Assembly (NCBI GenBank): GCA_029934775.1
Contig: JAOZLO010000020.1
Span: 1 to 15,672, forward strand
Direction of reading: 5' to 3'
Length of the DNA stretch: 15,672 nt
DNA from: Desulfocapsaceae bacterium
GTDB taxonomy: Bacteria > Desulfobacterota > Desulfobulbia > Desulfobulbales > Desulfocapsaceae
Shown here piece after piece: positions 1 to 7,182 of the stretch. The translations under genes and the position numbers were made by a program. Every line of letters starts with the position of its first letter. Within the stretch, counting starts at the first letter, position 1. Below the pieces are notes generated by a model. It saw only the letters and a list, made by a program, of their open reading frames with translations. It was not told the origin of the DNA and searched no databases.

Positions 1-508
1 TAAGCAACTGCTTGGAGACCCGCACCTGTTTGCCGGTTTTCTGGCTCATCATGGTCAAGGATCCGGTAAGCATATACTGAGCCCCCATCTGCTGGCCAAT
101 GGTTGCCTGGGTCTCTATGGACGCATTGGCCGCCTGGTAACCCTGCTCTTTGAGAAGATCATCTCTCCTGGCTGTATTAACAAATTGCACCTTACCGCTC
201 TGAAGGAGCATGGTCCGCATCCTGTCTGTGAGATTTTTGGTATCCACATATTCACGGGTTCGATTTTCCACTCCGGCAATGGTCATGACCGGCGGAGAAC
301 CCTGCTGGGCCAGGAAGGGGCTGACCAGAATCTTATTTACCACTGAGCTGGTGATATTTCTCATATCCGCTGCATCATAGTCGGCCCGGTAATGTTCCAT
401 GTTCTCCGGGCTGATATCCTCGGTGGACATCCTGAAGGCTGAGCAGCCAGGAAGAAGCAGGGCTACGAGAACAACTCCGGCAACGAGGGTGAGTAGTGAT
501 AATTTCAA
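1..508 (-). CDS. LpoB-like penicillin-binding protein activator lipoprotein (partial, C-terminus beyond window)
   Basis: This gene runs off the left edge of the window, so about 169 N-terminal residues are visible. I translated it by hand from the reverse strand. It begins with a TTG start (MKLSLLTLVAG...) because AGGAG lies 8 bases upstream and the frame is open from there. A hydrophobic signal peptide ends in the lipobox LLPGC, with the lipidated Cys at residue 22, so the protein is expected to be an outer-membrane lipoprotein facing the periplasm. The mature part carries the pattern of the LpoB/PF13036 family: ITSSVVNKIL, then PPVMTIAGVENRT, a TKNLTDRMRTMLL stretch, VNTARRDDLLKEQGYQ, and QMGAQYMLTGSL. 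In Enterobacteria LpoB activates the peptidoglycan synthase PBP1B; whether this homologue does so is inference. It diverges from a CsgG/PEGA gene that probably belongs to the same envelope function. Family assignment is fairly sure, exact role is not. Confidence 0.82.
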   Translation of the reverse strand, partial: MKLSLLTLVAGVVLVALLLPGCSAFRMSTEDISPENMEHYRADYDAADMRNITSSVVNKILVSPFLAQQGSPPVMTIAGVENRTREYVDTKNLTDRMRTMLLQSGKVQFVNTARRDDLLKEQGYQAANASIETQATIGQQMGAQYMLTGSLTMMSQKTGKQVRVSKQLL

Positions 509-537
509 GGCAAGTTCTCCTATATGCAGATGAATTG

Positions 538-552
538 ACAGTAGAATACTGT
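538..552. promoter_or_regulatory. Operator-like dyad ACAGTA-gaa-TACTGT upstream of the LpoB-like gene
   Basis: The two six-base arms are perfectly complementary with a three-base spacer. The dyad sits about 30 bases upstream of the TTG start of the LpoB-like gene, where it would overlap the promoter or early leader. Another ACTGT follows at 555-559 in direct orientation. The regulator is unknown. The arm order differs from the Escherichia coli LexA box (CTGT-N8-ACAG), so I do not call it LexA. Confidence 0.25.
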
Positions 553-587
553 AGACTGTACTTTTATTACTAAGATATAGTTTTTTT

Positions 588-643
588 GCAAACGAAAATA
601 ATTCTTCATGGATCCATTTCCTTGCGGAATTATTTTCGTTTGC
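588..643. repeat. Perfect 17-bp inverted repeat (stem-loop)
   Basis: The arm GCAAACGAAAATAATTC at 588-604 is the exact reverse complement of 627-643, with a 22-base loop. Inside the loop lies a second palindrome, ATGGATCCAT (608-617). The structure sits between divergent genes, where a terminator would not be expected, and neither flank has a T-tract in the orientation needed for one (a T-run precedes the left arm at 581-587). It could be one end of a small mobile element or the 5' domain of a structured RNA. Confidence 0.75.
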
Positions 644-692
644 CGTAACTACTCATGGGGGAAGCATCCGAACTTCGCTAACCTCCGTACTT

Positions 693-802
693 GTAACTGT
701 TTACAGGGTGCCGTAGATTTTTGCAGGCAGGCCGGTGTCGCGTATAAGTCATACGTAAACCGGCGTGACCGCGGAAAGATACGGTACTCTGTGAGCAGTT
801 AC
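693..802 (+). ncRNA. Candidate structured RNA: 23-bp stem with four G.U wobbles and an inner hairpin
   Basis: Arm 693-715 pairs with arm 780-802 over 23 positions without gaps. Nineteen positions are Watson-Crick; the other four (at 700, 702, 707 and 710 of the left arm) are U.G or G.U on the plus strand. On the minus strand the same four would be A.C mismatches, so pairing seems kept at RNA level in plus-strand transcripts. The 64-base interior holds another hairpin: GCCGGT (731-736) pairs with ACCGGC (759-764), and CGTAT (741-745) with ATACG (751-755) around the loop AAGTC. It lies 88 bases before the start of the CsgG/PEGA gene, so it may be part of that mRNA leader or a separate small RNA. 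I do not recognise the family. Confidence 0.45.
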
Positions 803-890
803 CATTTGCCTTTCTTTCTTCTTAGCTGTACTTTTTGAAAAAGATAACTATTCAGCCTGAACTTGACAACCTCGTAAAAGGAGTGTCCCA

Positions 891-1832
891 GTGTATAAAC
901 GAACTACCTGTCTGATTACAGTCCTGTCATTTTTTTTCCTGGTCCTGTCAGCCCAGGCCCGACCTGTACGAGTGATTATGCTCGATTTTACGGACGAGAC
1001 TGGAGGCAGTGCAGATGTCGCACTTACAGGCTCTCTTGACTCGAGAGCTTTTACTGAAAAGGGCACATACTTTCTTCAAAAGTCTCTCCTTGCCTCTCCC
1101 AATTTTACTCTCATTGACCGCAGGGATTTTATTCAGCAGATTGAACAGCTGCAACTCCGGGATGGATCTGATCCCGTGCCAGGCACAATTTTTAGCACCA
1201 GAGAACGTCCGACCCCTCTCAGCCCGACTTTTTTCAATGCCGCCCGCTCTCTGGATGGTGATGCCATGATCCGCGGAAGTCTGCTTGCTCTTTCTACCAG
1301 CAGACAAAAAGTCAACCAGGGGGGATATCAAACCGAGTTTACCACTCTCAGCCTTCGAGTCATGCTCCAGGCCCTTGATGTCGTAAACGGCTCTGTTATT
1401 GGTCTGGAGGAGGGACGGGCATCCCGCAAATTCCGTCAGACATCCAGTGTTCAGACGGAAATTGGAGAAGATGAACTCCTGCAGCTCTATCAGCAGGCTA
1501 TTGCCACCGCAGTACCGGGAATAGAGGGGCAGCTCAAGGGAAGACTGAAAAGCGAATCAAAAGTCAGGATTTGGGTACAGACCAGCGCGGACCCGGCCAT
1601 GATCGAACTTGACGGTATACTTCTTGGTTCAAGCCCCGTGGAAGGGGTGGAAGTTATCCAGGGTGACTATACCCTGAGTGTCACCAGACCAGGTTACGAA
1701 ACCATCACCAAGAAAATAATCCTGAGTGGGGATATGAAGATCACGGTTCCCATGATCTCTGACCAGCTGAATGCTCAGGAGCGTAAAGAAGCGCTTTCTA
1801 ATATGAATCTGCGAATATGGAAAGTGGAGTGA
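891..1832 (+). CDS. CsgG/LpoB-like periplasmic protein with C-terminal PEGA domain
   Basis: The 313-residue protein starts with GTG at 891; AAAAGGAG (876-883) sits 7 bases upstream and supports this start. Residues 1-23 form a signal peptide with a likely signal peptidase I site after AQA. No lipobox Cys is present, unlike the divergent partner gene. Residues about 24-210 resemble the CsgG/LpoB fold (VRVIMLDFTDETG at the start of the domain, FTLIDRRDFIQQIEQLQL, then DAMIRGSLLAL). Residues about 224-290 form a PEGA domain, recognisable by IELDGILLGSSPVEGVEV and GDYTLSVTRPGYETITKKI; such domains occur on extracytoplasmic proteins and may bind surface polymers. Together with the LpoB-like gene it suggests an envelope-assembly or peptidoglycan-related pair. 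The exact role is not known; the two-domain layout is well supported. Confidence 0.78.
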   Translation: MYKRTTCLITVLSFFFLVLSAQARPVRVIMLDFTDETGGSADVALTGSLDSRAFTEKGTYFLQKSLLASPNFTLIDRRDFIQQIEQLQLRDGSDPVPGTIFSTRERPTPLSPTFFNAARSLDGDAMIRGSLLALSTSRQKVNQGGYQTEFTTLSLRVMLQALDVVNGSVIGLEEGRASRKFRQTSSVQTEIGEDELLQLYQQAIATAVPGIEGQLKGRLKSESKVRIWVQTSADPAMIELDGILLGSSPVEGVEVIQGDYTLSVTRPGYETITKKIILSGDMKITVPMISDQLNAQERKEALSNMNLRIWKVE

Positions 1833-1864
1833 TCGTACCTGCCCCAACCGGGGATAGTGTCACA

Positions 1865-4303
1865 CTACACGAAACAGATTTTTAACACATCCTTGAAAGT
1901 TGAAACAAAATGAGGCGTTAACGCCTCCTTGATATGATCGGGAAGCAATTTAAAATCTTCCTGATTCTCTTTAGGCAAAACGACTTCTCTCACATTGGAG
2001 CGACGGGAGGCAATCATCTTCTCCTTTACTCCGCCAATAGGCATTACCAGACCGCTGAGTGTCAATTCCCCGGTCATAGCCATATACGGTTTAATCGGCT
2101 GATTCATTGCCAGAGAGTAGAGAGAGCAGGCCATGGTAATACCGGCCGAGGGCCCGTCTTTAGGAGTTGCCCCCGCCGGCACATGAAGATGGATCTGGTT
2201 TCTCTTAAAAAATTCACTCACCTGATCATTATCCTTCATCAGTGATCGGATATAACTATAAGCAATCTCAGAAGATTCCACCATAACCTGCCCCAGCTGT
2301 CCGGTCTGTTTAAACCCGGATTGACCTGCAGGAATGGGAATTGACTCTATATGAAGCGTGGCTCCTCCCATACTGGTGTAAGCCAGGCCGGTAATGACAC
2401 CCACCCGAGGTTTTTTAAAACTATTATCTTCTGCAAAAAGCCTTCTTCCAAGAAGCTCCTGAAGCTCATTTTTTCGAATTCGAACATTTTTTCCTGGTTC
2501 GTTAACGATTCTTCTCACTGTTTTCCGAAATATTTTTTTTATGCAGTTTTCCAAACCCCTTACCCCGGCCTCACGTGCATATCCATCAATTATCAAGGCA
2601 AGAATTGTTTTTGTCAGAGTCACCTGTTTTGGTTTCAGGCCATGCTCTCTTAACTGCTTGGGAATAAGATGACGCAGAGCTATCTCTACTTTTTCTTCCA
2701 GAATATAACCGGGCAGCTGAATGATCTCCATCCTGTCCATCAAGGGACCGGGAATGGTCTCCAGTTGATTGGCCGTACAGATAAAGAGTATTTTGGATAA
2801 ATCAAACCGTACATCAAGATAGTGATCGAGAAAATCACGATTCTGCTCAGGGTCCAGCACTTCCAATAAAGCAGAGGCGGGGTCTCCCCTGAAACTCGCG
2901 CCAATCTTGTCTATCTCATCAAGCATAATAACCGCATTGGAGGATTCACAACTCTTAATTGCCTGAATAAATTTACCCGGCATCGCTCCTATATAGGTAC
3001 GACGATGACCTTTTATCTCCGCCTCATCCCTCATGCCTCCCAGGGAAAAACGATAAAACTTGCGCCCGAGACTTCTGGCAACAGACTGCCCTATTGATGT
3101 TTTTCCAACTCCGGGAGGTCCCTGAAGAAGTATGATACTTCCGGACAGGTCACCTTTTACAACACCTACAGATATCAACTCAAGAATACGCTCCTTTACA
3201 TCTTCAAGACCATAGTGGTCATCGTCAAGGATTTTTGCCGCTTTCTTTATATTGTAATTGTCCTTGGTATAAACACCCCACGGCAACACCGTCAACCAGT
3301 CAAGATAGGTCCGGGTAACATTGAATTCCGGGGAAGAAGAACCAAGAAGCCTGAGTTTTTCGATCTCTTCCTTTACTCTCTTCCGGGTTTCGCCAGGGAG
3401 TACTCTTTTCTTAAGACGTTTCTCATATTTTTCTATTTCTGCCTGGGTATCATCTTTTGCCAGTCCCAGCTCTTTTTTGATCTCCTGCAGCTGCTGCTTT
3501 AAAAAGAATTCACGCTGCTGCTTGGAAAGCTGTTCTTCAATGCGTTTTGAAATTTTGGCTTTGAGTTTACTGATCTCTACTTCTTTTTTCAAAAGTACCA
3601 GTACCGCTTCAATTCGTGTACGCACATCACGAATTTCAAGAATTCTCTGGATTTCAGCGCCCGATGATGTTGTCATTGAGGCGGCAAAATCTGCCAATGA
3701 CCCGGGATCACTTACGTTGATTCTTTCAATCAGAAGAGAAAGACCCTCTTTAAAAAGCGGGTTAAGATTTACAAGTTCTTTGATACAGTCAATAATAGCA
3801 ACTGAGTAAGCTTTCAGTTCTTCAGTATTCTCAGCAACCCGGTCCTCCCAGTATTTAACCTCTCCCATATAAAGATCATCTTTTTTGAGAAGAGTTATGA
3901 CATCAAAGCGATCCAGAGCTTGAGCTATTACCTGCAGAGGTTCTTCCGGTTTGTGAGGGGAAACCTGGACTACCCGAACGGCAACACCAACTTCAAAAAA
4001 ATCATCTATGCTCCGAGGGGAATGGACGAGACCGTCATCCGAGGGCTTAACCAGGATTAGGCCAAAATAGAGTGGAGTATTTTTCTCCAGATGATTTATA
4101 GCCGCCTGTCGCATAACAGGATCATCAATAAAAATAGGCCCCATCATTTTGGGGAACATGGGTCTGTCATGAAGAGGAATAACCATCAAATTTTCCGGCA
4201 ACAGATCCTTTGCAACAACCAGAGATTTTGATGCATCTTTTTCATTCTCGTCCACATTATCTTCAATTCCATCAGGGGACAAAACAGTTTCTTTATCAGT
4301 CAT
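1865..4303 (-). CDS. lon: ATP-dependent Lon protease (S16, EC 3.4.21.53)
   Basis: This 812-residue protein is a full-length bacterial Lon, which degrades misfolded and regulatory proteins in the cytoplasm as a hexamer. The N-terminal substrate-binding domain (about 37-230, [13 protein letters not shown] onward) is followed by a coiled-coil helical stretch (about 235-330). The AAA+ module has Walker A GPPGVGKT at about 395-402 and Walker B VIMLDEID near 456-463. The C-terminal protease domain has the catalytic Ser719 in [12 protein letters not shown] and Lys762 in GGVKEKMIA; the 43-residue spacing equals that of Escherichia coli S679/K722. The ATG start has AAGGAG 6 bases upstream. The first 30 or so residues are acidic and variable. 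The gene converges with the CsgG/PEGA gene, leaving 32 bases between stop codons. No CIRCE element is seen upstream. Confidence 0.98.
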   Translation of the reverse strand: MTDKETVLSPDGIEDNVDENEKDASKSLVVAKDLLPENLMVIPLHDRPMFPKMMGPIFIDDPVMRQAAINHLEKNTPLYFGLILVKPSDDGLVHSPRSIDDFFEVGVAVRVVQVSPHKPEEPLQVIAQALDRFDVITLLKKDDLYMGEVKYWEDRVAENTEELKAYSVAIIDCIKELVNLNPLFKEGLSLLIERINVSDPGSLADFAASMTTSSGAEIQRILEIRDVRTRIEAVLVLLKKEVEISKLKAKISKRIEEQLSKQQREFFLKQQLQEIKKELGLAKDDTQAEIEKYEKRLKKRVLPGETRKRVKEEIEKLRLLGSSSPEFNVTRTYLDWLTVLPWGVYTKDNYNIKKAAKILDDDHYGLEDVKERILELISVGVVKGDLSGSIILLQGPPGVGKTSIGQSVARSLGRKFYRFSLGGMRDEAEIKGHRRTYIGAMPGKFIQAIKSCESSNAVIMLDEIDKIGASFRGDPASALLEVLDPEQNRDFLDHYLDVRFDLSKILFICTANQLETIPGPLMDRMEIIQLPGYILEEKVEIALRHLIPKQLREHGLKPKQVTLTKTILALIIDGYAREAGVRGLENCIKKIFRKTVRRIVNEPGKNVRIRKNELQELLGRRLFAEDNSFKKPRVGVITGLAYTSMGGATLHIESIPIPAGQSGFKQTGQLGQVMVESSEIAYSYIRSLMKDNDQVSEFFKRNQIHLHVPAGATPKDGPSAGITMACSLYSLAMNQPIKPYMAMTGELTLSGLVMPIGGVKEKMIASRRSNVREVVLPKENQEDFKLLPDHIKEALTPHFVSTFKDVLKICFV

Positions 4304-4365
4304 AGTCTCTCCTTAAAGTTACAAACAGAACAGATATTTTGTTATCATAAACTGTAGCTTCCATA

Positions 4366-4394
4366 CTTATAATATCACTCTGATAGATGGTAAA
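4366..4394 (-). promoter_or_regulatory. Candidate sigma-70 type promoter of lon
   Basis: On the minus strand TTTACC (4394-4389) and TATAAG (4371-4366) are separated by exactly 17 bases, matching 4 of 6 and 5 of 6 consensus positions. The -10 box lies about 63 bases upstream of the lon start. I found no CIRCE element, so heat control by HrcA is not indicated. Confidence 0.45.
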
Positions 4395-4578
4395 GGGCCG
4401 GAGATCAGTAAATCAACATCAGGTGCTCACTGTATGAAGAATCGACACTCTACTGAACGAAACAGAGATATTTCCTTGATACTTACAAACACCTGCTGCT
4501 ATGATAGGGTTTAGAAAAATAATACGTGACTACTTGACAGATTTTAACTGCCACTCTTTCAACTGGAACAATACAACT

Positions 4579-5244
4579 ATGAATGTAGCCGATGCCCTCA
4601 CAGCAAGAAAATCAACACGAGCTTTTCTGGATACTCCTGTAAGCAGAGAGAAAATTGAAAAAATTCTGTCTTCAGCCCGACATGCACCTTCAGGAACAAA
4701 TGCTCAACCCTGGCAGGTAGCCGTTGTCTCCGGCAAGAAAAAGGACGAAATGACCGCCGAGATGGAGAAGCTTTTTCGTGAAGGTGATATGGGTGAAATG
4801 GATTACCAGTATTATCCTCTCAAATGGCAGGATCCGTACAAATCGAGAAAAGTAGCCTGTGGCCTCCAGCTCTACTCCACCTTGCATATCGAAAGAAAAG
4901 ATAAGGAAAAAAGATATGAGCAATGGATCGCCAATTATCAGGGATTCGGCGCTCCGGTCATTCTCTTTTTCTTTCTTGATCCGGTGATGAAAACCGGCTC
5001 CTTTCTTGATTATGGCATGTTCCTCCAGTCCATCATGCTCTCTGCTGTTGAAGAGGGACTGTCCACATGTGCCCAGGCTGCACTTGGCCAATATCCGGAA
5101 CTGATCAAAAAAAGTCTTGGCTACGACAATGAATCCATTCTCATCTGCGGGCTAGCGCTCGGCTATGAAGATAAGGAAGATCCGGTCAACAACTACCGTA
5201 CCCCAAGGGAAGATATCGGTGTTTTCACTCATTTCTTTGATTAA
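4579..5244 (+). CDS. Nitroreductase family flavoprotein (FMN-dependent oxidoreductase)
   Basis: With the preferred start the protein has 221 residues, normal for the PF00881 nitroreductase family; these are usually homodimeric, FMN-binding, NAD(P)H-dependent enzymes of the cytoplasm. Family signatures are ALTARKSTRAFLDTPV at the N-terminus (phosphate-binding Arg/Ser), HAPSGTNAQPWQV (flavin-contacting loop), FLDYGMFLQSIMLSAVEEGLSTCAQAAL (core helix) and CGLALGYED near the end. An upstream in-frame ATG at 4501 would add 26 residues that do not look like family sequence, and neither start has a strong ribosome-binding site (only GGA about 12 bases before 4579). I therefore prefer 4579, where family homology starts. 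The substrate is unknown. The gene is followed after 9 bases by the ferritin-like gene, so the two are probably cotranscribed. Confidence 0.88.
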   Translation: MNVADALTARKSTRAFLDTPVSREKIEKILSSARHAPSGTNAQPWQVAVVSGKKKDEMTAEMEKLFREGDMGEMDYQYYPLKWQDPYKSRKVACGLQLYSTLHIERKDKEKRYEQWIANYQGFGAPVILFFFLDPVMKTGSFLDYGMFLQSIMLSAVEEGLSTCAQAALGQYPELIKKSLGYDNESILICGLALGYEDKEDPVNNYRTPREDIGVFTHFFD

Positions 5245-5253
5245 AGGCCACTC

Positions 5254-5709
5254 ATGTTTACTTTGACCGACATTTGCAATATAGCAATACAGATCGAGAA
5301 AAACGGCGCAGAGACCTACCTTAACGCCAGTAAAACTGCAAAAGATCCTGAACTGGCAGAGGTTCTTGCCTGGATGGCCAGAGAAGAAGAGAACCACGCA
5401 GGATGGTTTGAATCTATTAAATCAGACAAAAAACTGACCGCAGAGCAGATGAAAATGGAGGCCGTCGGCAAATCACTGCTTCTTGAAATAGTGCAAAACA
5501 ACACGTTTTCTCTCGATAACGACATGTTGCAGAACACAACTGAATTAGCAGGGATAATTGCACAGTCAATTGAATTTGAGGAGGATACAATTCTCTTCTA
5601 TGAAATTCTGCTCGATCTTCTGGGCAATGACGAAACCATTGAGAAGCTGAAATTTATTATCCAGGAAGAACGTAATCATATAAAGAAGCTGAAAATAATG
5701 GCAGAGTAA
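5254..5709 (+). CDS. Ferritin-like (rubrerythrin-type) diiron four-helix protein
   Basis: The 151-residue protein is almost entirely helical and carries two carboxylate/histidine motifs of the ferritin-like superfamily. The first half has E15/E20 in IEKNGAETY and an EXXH at E45-H48 (EEENH). The second half has E107/E109/E110 in IEFEEDTILFYE and an EXXH at E139-H142 (EERNH). This arrangement predicts a diiron site, used in this family for peroxide reduction or iron handling. There is no C-terminal rubredoxin domain, so it is not a classical rubrerythrin and would need an outside electron donor. The start ATG follows AAAGG by about 6 bases and lies 9 bases after the nitroreductase stop, indicating an operon and a possible shared role in oxidative or nitrosative stress (inference). 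Confidence 0.85.
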   Translation: MFTLTDICNIAIQIEKNGAETYLNASKTAKDPELAEVLAWMAREEENHAGWFESIKSDKKLTAEQMKMEAVGKSLLLEIVQNNTFSLDNDMLQNTTELAGIIAQSIEFEEDTILFYEILLDLLGNDETIEKLKFIIQEERNHIKKLKIMAE

Positions 5710-5742
5710 AGGATACCTGAAAAGAACTGCTCTGAGGAAACG

Positions 5743-6231
5743 ATGGATATGAAAAACGTTGTGGGGTTATTCTTCTATTTATTCACCATACTGATACTTA
5801 TAGCCAGCTTCCCCCTGCCCCTCTCCGCCGGTGGCAAGCCCTTCCCTCTAACGAGTCAACAGAGAGTGTATATCCCGGCATATTCACATATCTATCACGG
5901 TAACAAAGAGACTCCGCTTCTGCTCTCGGTGACCCTCAGTATACGTAATGTTGATTCTGAAAATTCACTCACCATTACTGCAGTCGACTACTATGAAACC
6001 CAGGGTAACCTCCTCAAACATTTCCTCAAAGAATCGATCGCTCTCGGCCCTATGGGTTCAGAACGATTCATTGTACCCCAGAGAGATACATCCGGAGGTT
6101 CCGGAGCAAACTTCATAGTCGAATGGCACTCTGAAAAACCAATCAATCCTCCAATCATCGAATCAGTTATGATCGGAACCCAGTCCCAGCTTGGCATCTC
6201 CTTTTCTTCAAGGGGCAGAGCCATAAAATAA
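5743..6231 (+). CDS. DUF3124 family secreted protein of unknown function
   Basis: The 162-residue protein starts at ATG 5743 with GAGG about 6 bases upstream; a second ATG two codons on is possible. Residues 1-29 are a signal peptide with a likely cleavage after LSA, so the protein is exported to the periplasm or anchored by its N-terminus. The mature part begins with QQRVYIPAYSHIYHGNKETP (about 39-58) and continues with LLSVTLSIRNVD and an AVDYYETQGNLL segment, the hallmark of DUF3124 (PF11322). The predicted fold is beta-rich. It lies 33 bases downstream of the ferritin-like gene and is likely the last gene of that run. No function is established for the family to my knowledge. Confidence 0.8.
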   Translation: MDMKNVVGLFFYLFTILILIASFPLPLSAGGKPFPLTSQQRVYIPAYSHIYHGNKETPLLLSVTLSIRNVDSENSLTITAVDYYETQGNLLKHFLKESIALGPMGSERFIVPQRDTSGGSGANFIVEWHSEKPINPPIIESVMIGTQSQLGISFSSRGRAIK

Positions 6232-6274
6232 GAATGACGCCCCCCTTCTTCTCAAACTTTTGGCCACCTTTTAT

Positions 6275-6946
6275 TTACTCCGCCACTTCCGGAATCAGCA
6301 GCAGCATAGATGACTTGGCATTTTCGCAATGATTGGCATGAATTGCCAGAATACCTTTGACATCCTGATTTTCAAAACAGTTGATCATGTCGTGGTGCTC
6401 TGCACTTATCTGGAGGAGGCGTTTTTTATTGATACCATGGGTAGTTCTTAAAACCGTCATCAATGTATTTGTGCGCTCTATGGTGTTGAAAGCTTCCTCA
6501 TTATCAGCAATTTTATTGTGGACTGCGTGGAAACTGTGGTTGGCTTCGATAAGGTCTGGAATTTTTCCTTTTTCAATGAGAGAATCGTAGATATCCTGGG
6601 TTCTCTCCAACTCACCAACCCACCCCAGGTTTTTTTGTTCACATGCCTTTCGTATTAACAGTGCCTCAACAGCGATTCGTAGATCATAGATATTACTGAC
6701 AAATTTACGGTCAATTGATCTTACATGAGCTCCGCGATGTGGAATAATCGTAATTAATCCTTCCCCTTGGAGCTGTTGAAGTGCCTCTCTGATCGGCATC
6801 TGGCTTGTGCCGAACCGATTGATTAGATCACTCATTATGAGACGCTGTCCGGGTTCAAAGTCACCGGTGACAATCGCTATTCTCAGGCTGTCTGTTACCC
6901 TTCGGTAAATGGTGTTACTTAAGGAATTCATGGGTGCACTGTTCAT
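6275..6946 (-). CDS. GntR family transcriptional regulator, FadR/FCD subfamily
   Basis: I place the start at ATG 6946 (MNSAPMNSLSN..., 223 residues) because AGGA lies 5 bases upstream; an upstream in-frame ATG at 6976 has no such site. The winged helix-turn-helix (about 9-75) shows the GntR signature LRIAIVTGDFEPGQRLIMSDLINRFGTSQMPIREALQQLQGEG, here given only by its ends and core: start near residue 21, PIREAL near 50, and the wing HRGAHVRSI. The FCD ligand domain follows (about 82-210) with IYDLRIAVE, an NHSFHAVH stretch, SAEHHDMINCFE and the terminal HANHCENA, providing the Asp and His residues that bind a metal in FCD regulators. FCD regulators usually sense small carboxylates or sugar acids. 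It is the last gene of the transport and dehydrogenase locus and probably controls it. Confidence 0.9.
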   Translation of the reverse strand: MNSAPMNSLSNTIYRRVTDSLRIAIVTGDFEPGQRLIMSDLINRFGTSQMPIREALQQLQGEGLITIIPHRGAHVRSIDRKFVSNIYDLRIAVEALLIRKACEQKNLGWVGELERTQDIYDSLIEKGKIPDLIEANHSFHAVHNKIADNEEAFNTIERTNTLMTVLRTTHGINKKRLLQISAEHHDMINCFENQDVKGILAIHANHCENAKSSMLLLIPEVAE

Positions 6947-7182
6947 ATACTTCCTTTTCTCGTGCTGCCTTAGCAAATATTCACAAGCTTTTATTCATGA
7001 ACTTTTTTCATATTGAGTAAAATTTTCATGTGATAGCAACTTTGAAAGCAATTCAGTAATGGCCTCTTTCTTGCCGGTTAGTTAAGCGGGACAATAACTA
7101 TCCTTATAGTAAAACCCCAATTTATATTTGTCATCCTTTTTAAATTCATGAATCTCTTCCTCTATCAGATATTTAGGTAGAC

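Larger units (their letters stand above)
509..890. other. Divergent intergenic region with structured DNA/RNA element
   Basis: This 382-base stretch separates the start of the LpoB-like gene (minus) from the start of the CsgG/PEGA gene (plus), so it must hold two divergent promoters. I see no convincing protein gene in it. From left to right it contains an operator-like dyad (538-552), a T-run (581-587), a perfect 17-bp inverted repeat (588-643), a linker, a long wobble-containing stem (693-802) with a smaller hairpin inside it (731-764), and a pyrimidine-rich tail (807-825). The ribosome-binding site of the plus-strand gene is at 876-883. The structured part is about 215 bases long and looks either like a small inserted element (MITE-like) or a structured leader/ncRNA transcribed rightwards. 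Confidence 0.6.

Noticed and set aside
693..802. Integron attC site or group II intron domain V
   Set aside because: The stem ends lack the attC core triplets (AAC/GTT), and no catalytic AGC-type domain V pattern, integrase or reverse transcriptase is present.
608..838. 76-codon open frame on the plus strand across the structured intergenic element
   Set aside because: It begins inside the loop of the 17-bp inverted repeat, has no ribosome-binding site, has a Cys/Arg-rich composition unlike a normal protein, and its bases are accounted for by the two stems.
1842..1867. Bidirectional terminator between the CsgG/PEGA gene and lon
   Set aside because: There are two very short hairpins (CCCC/GGGG around AACC; TAGTG/CACTA around TCA, overlapping the lon stop codon) but no T-tract on either strand. 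Too weak to call.
3321..3809. 162-codon plus-strand open frame opposite lon
   Set aside because: It is a Ser/Phe-rich antisense shadow of the charged helical region of Lon, and lon is intact and fully conserved in the other frame.
7078..7149. 23-codon ORF on the minus strand between the MDR gene and the GntR gene with GAGG about 9 bases upstream
   Set aside because: The ribosome-binding site is reasonable, but the peptide is very short, has no recognisable feature, and could be chance in an AT-rich spacer. I would accept it only with ribosome profiling or conservation.
7002..7151. TTCATGAA palindromes at two places upstream of the GntR gene as its operators
   Set aside because: Eight-base AT-rich palindromes are expected by chance here, and they do not resemble known FCD-type sites.
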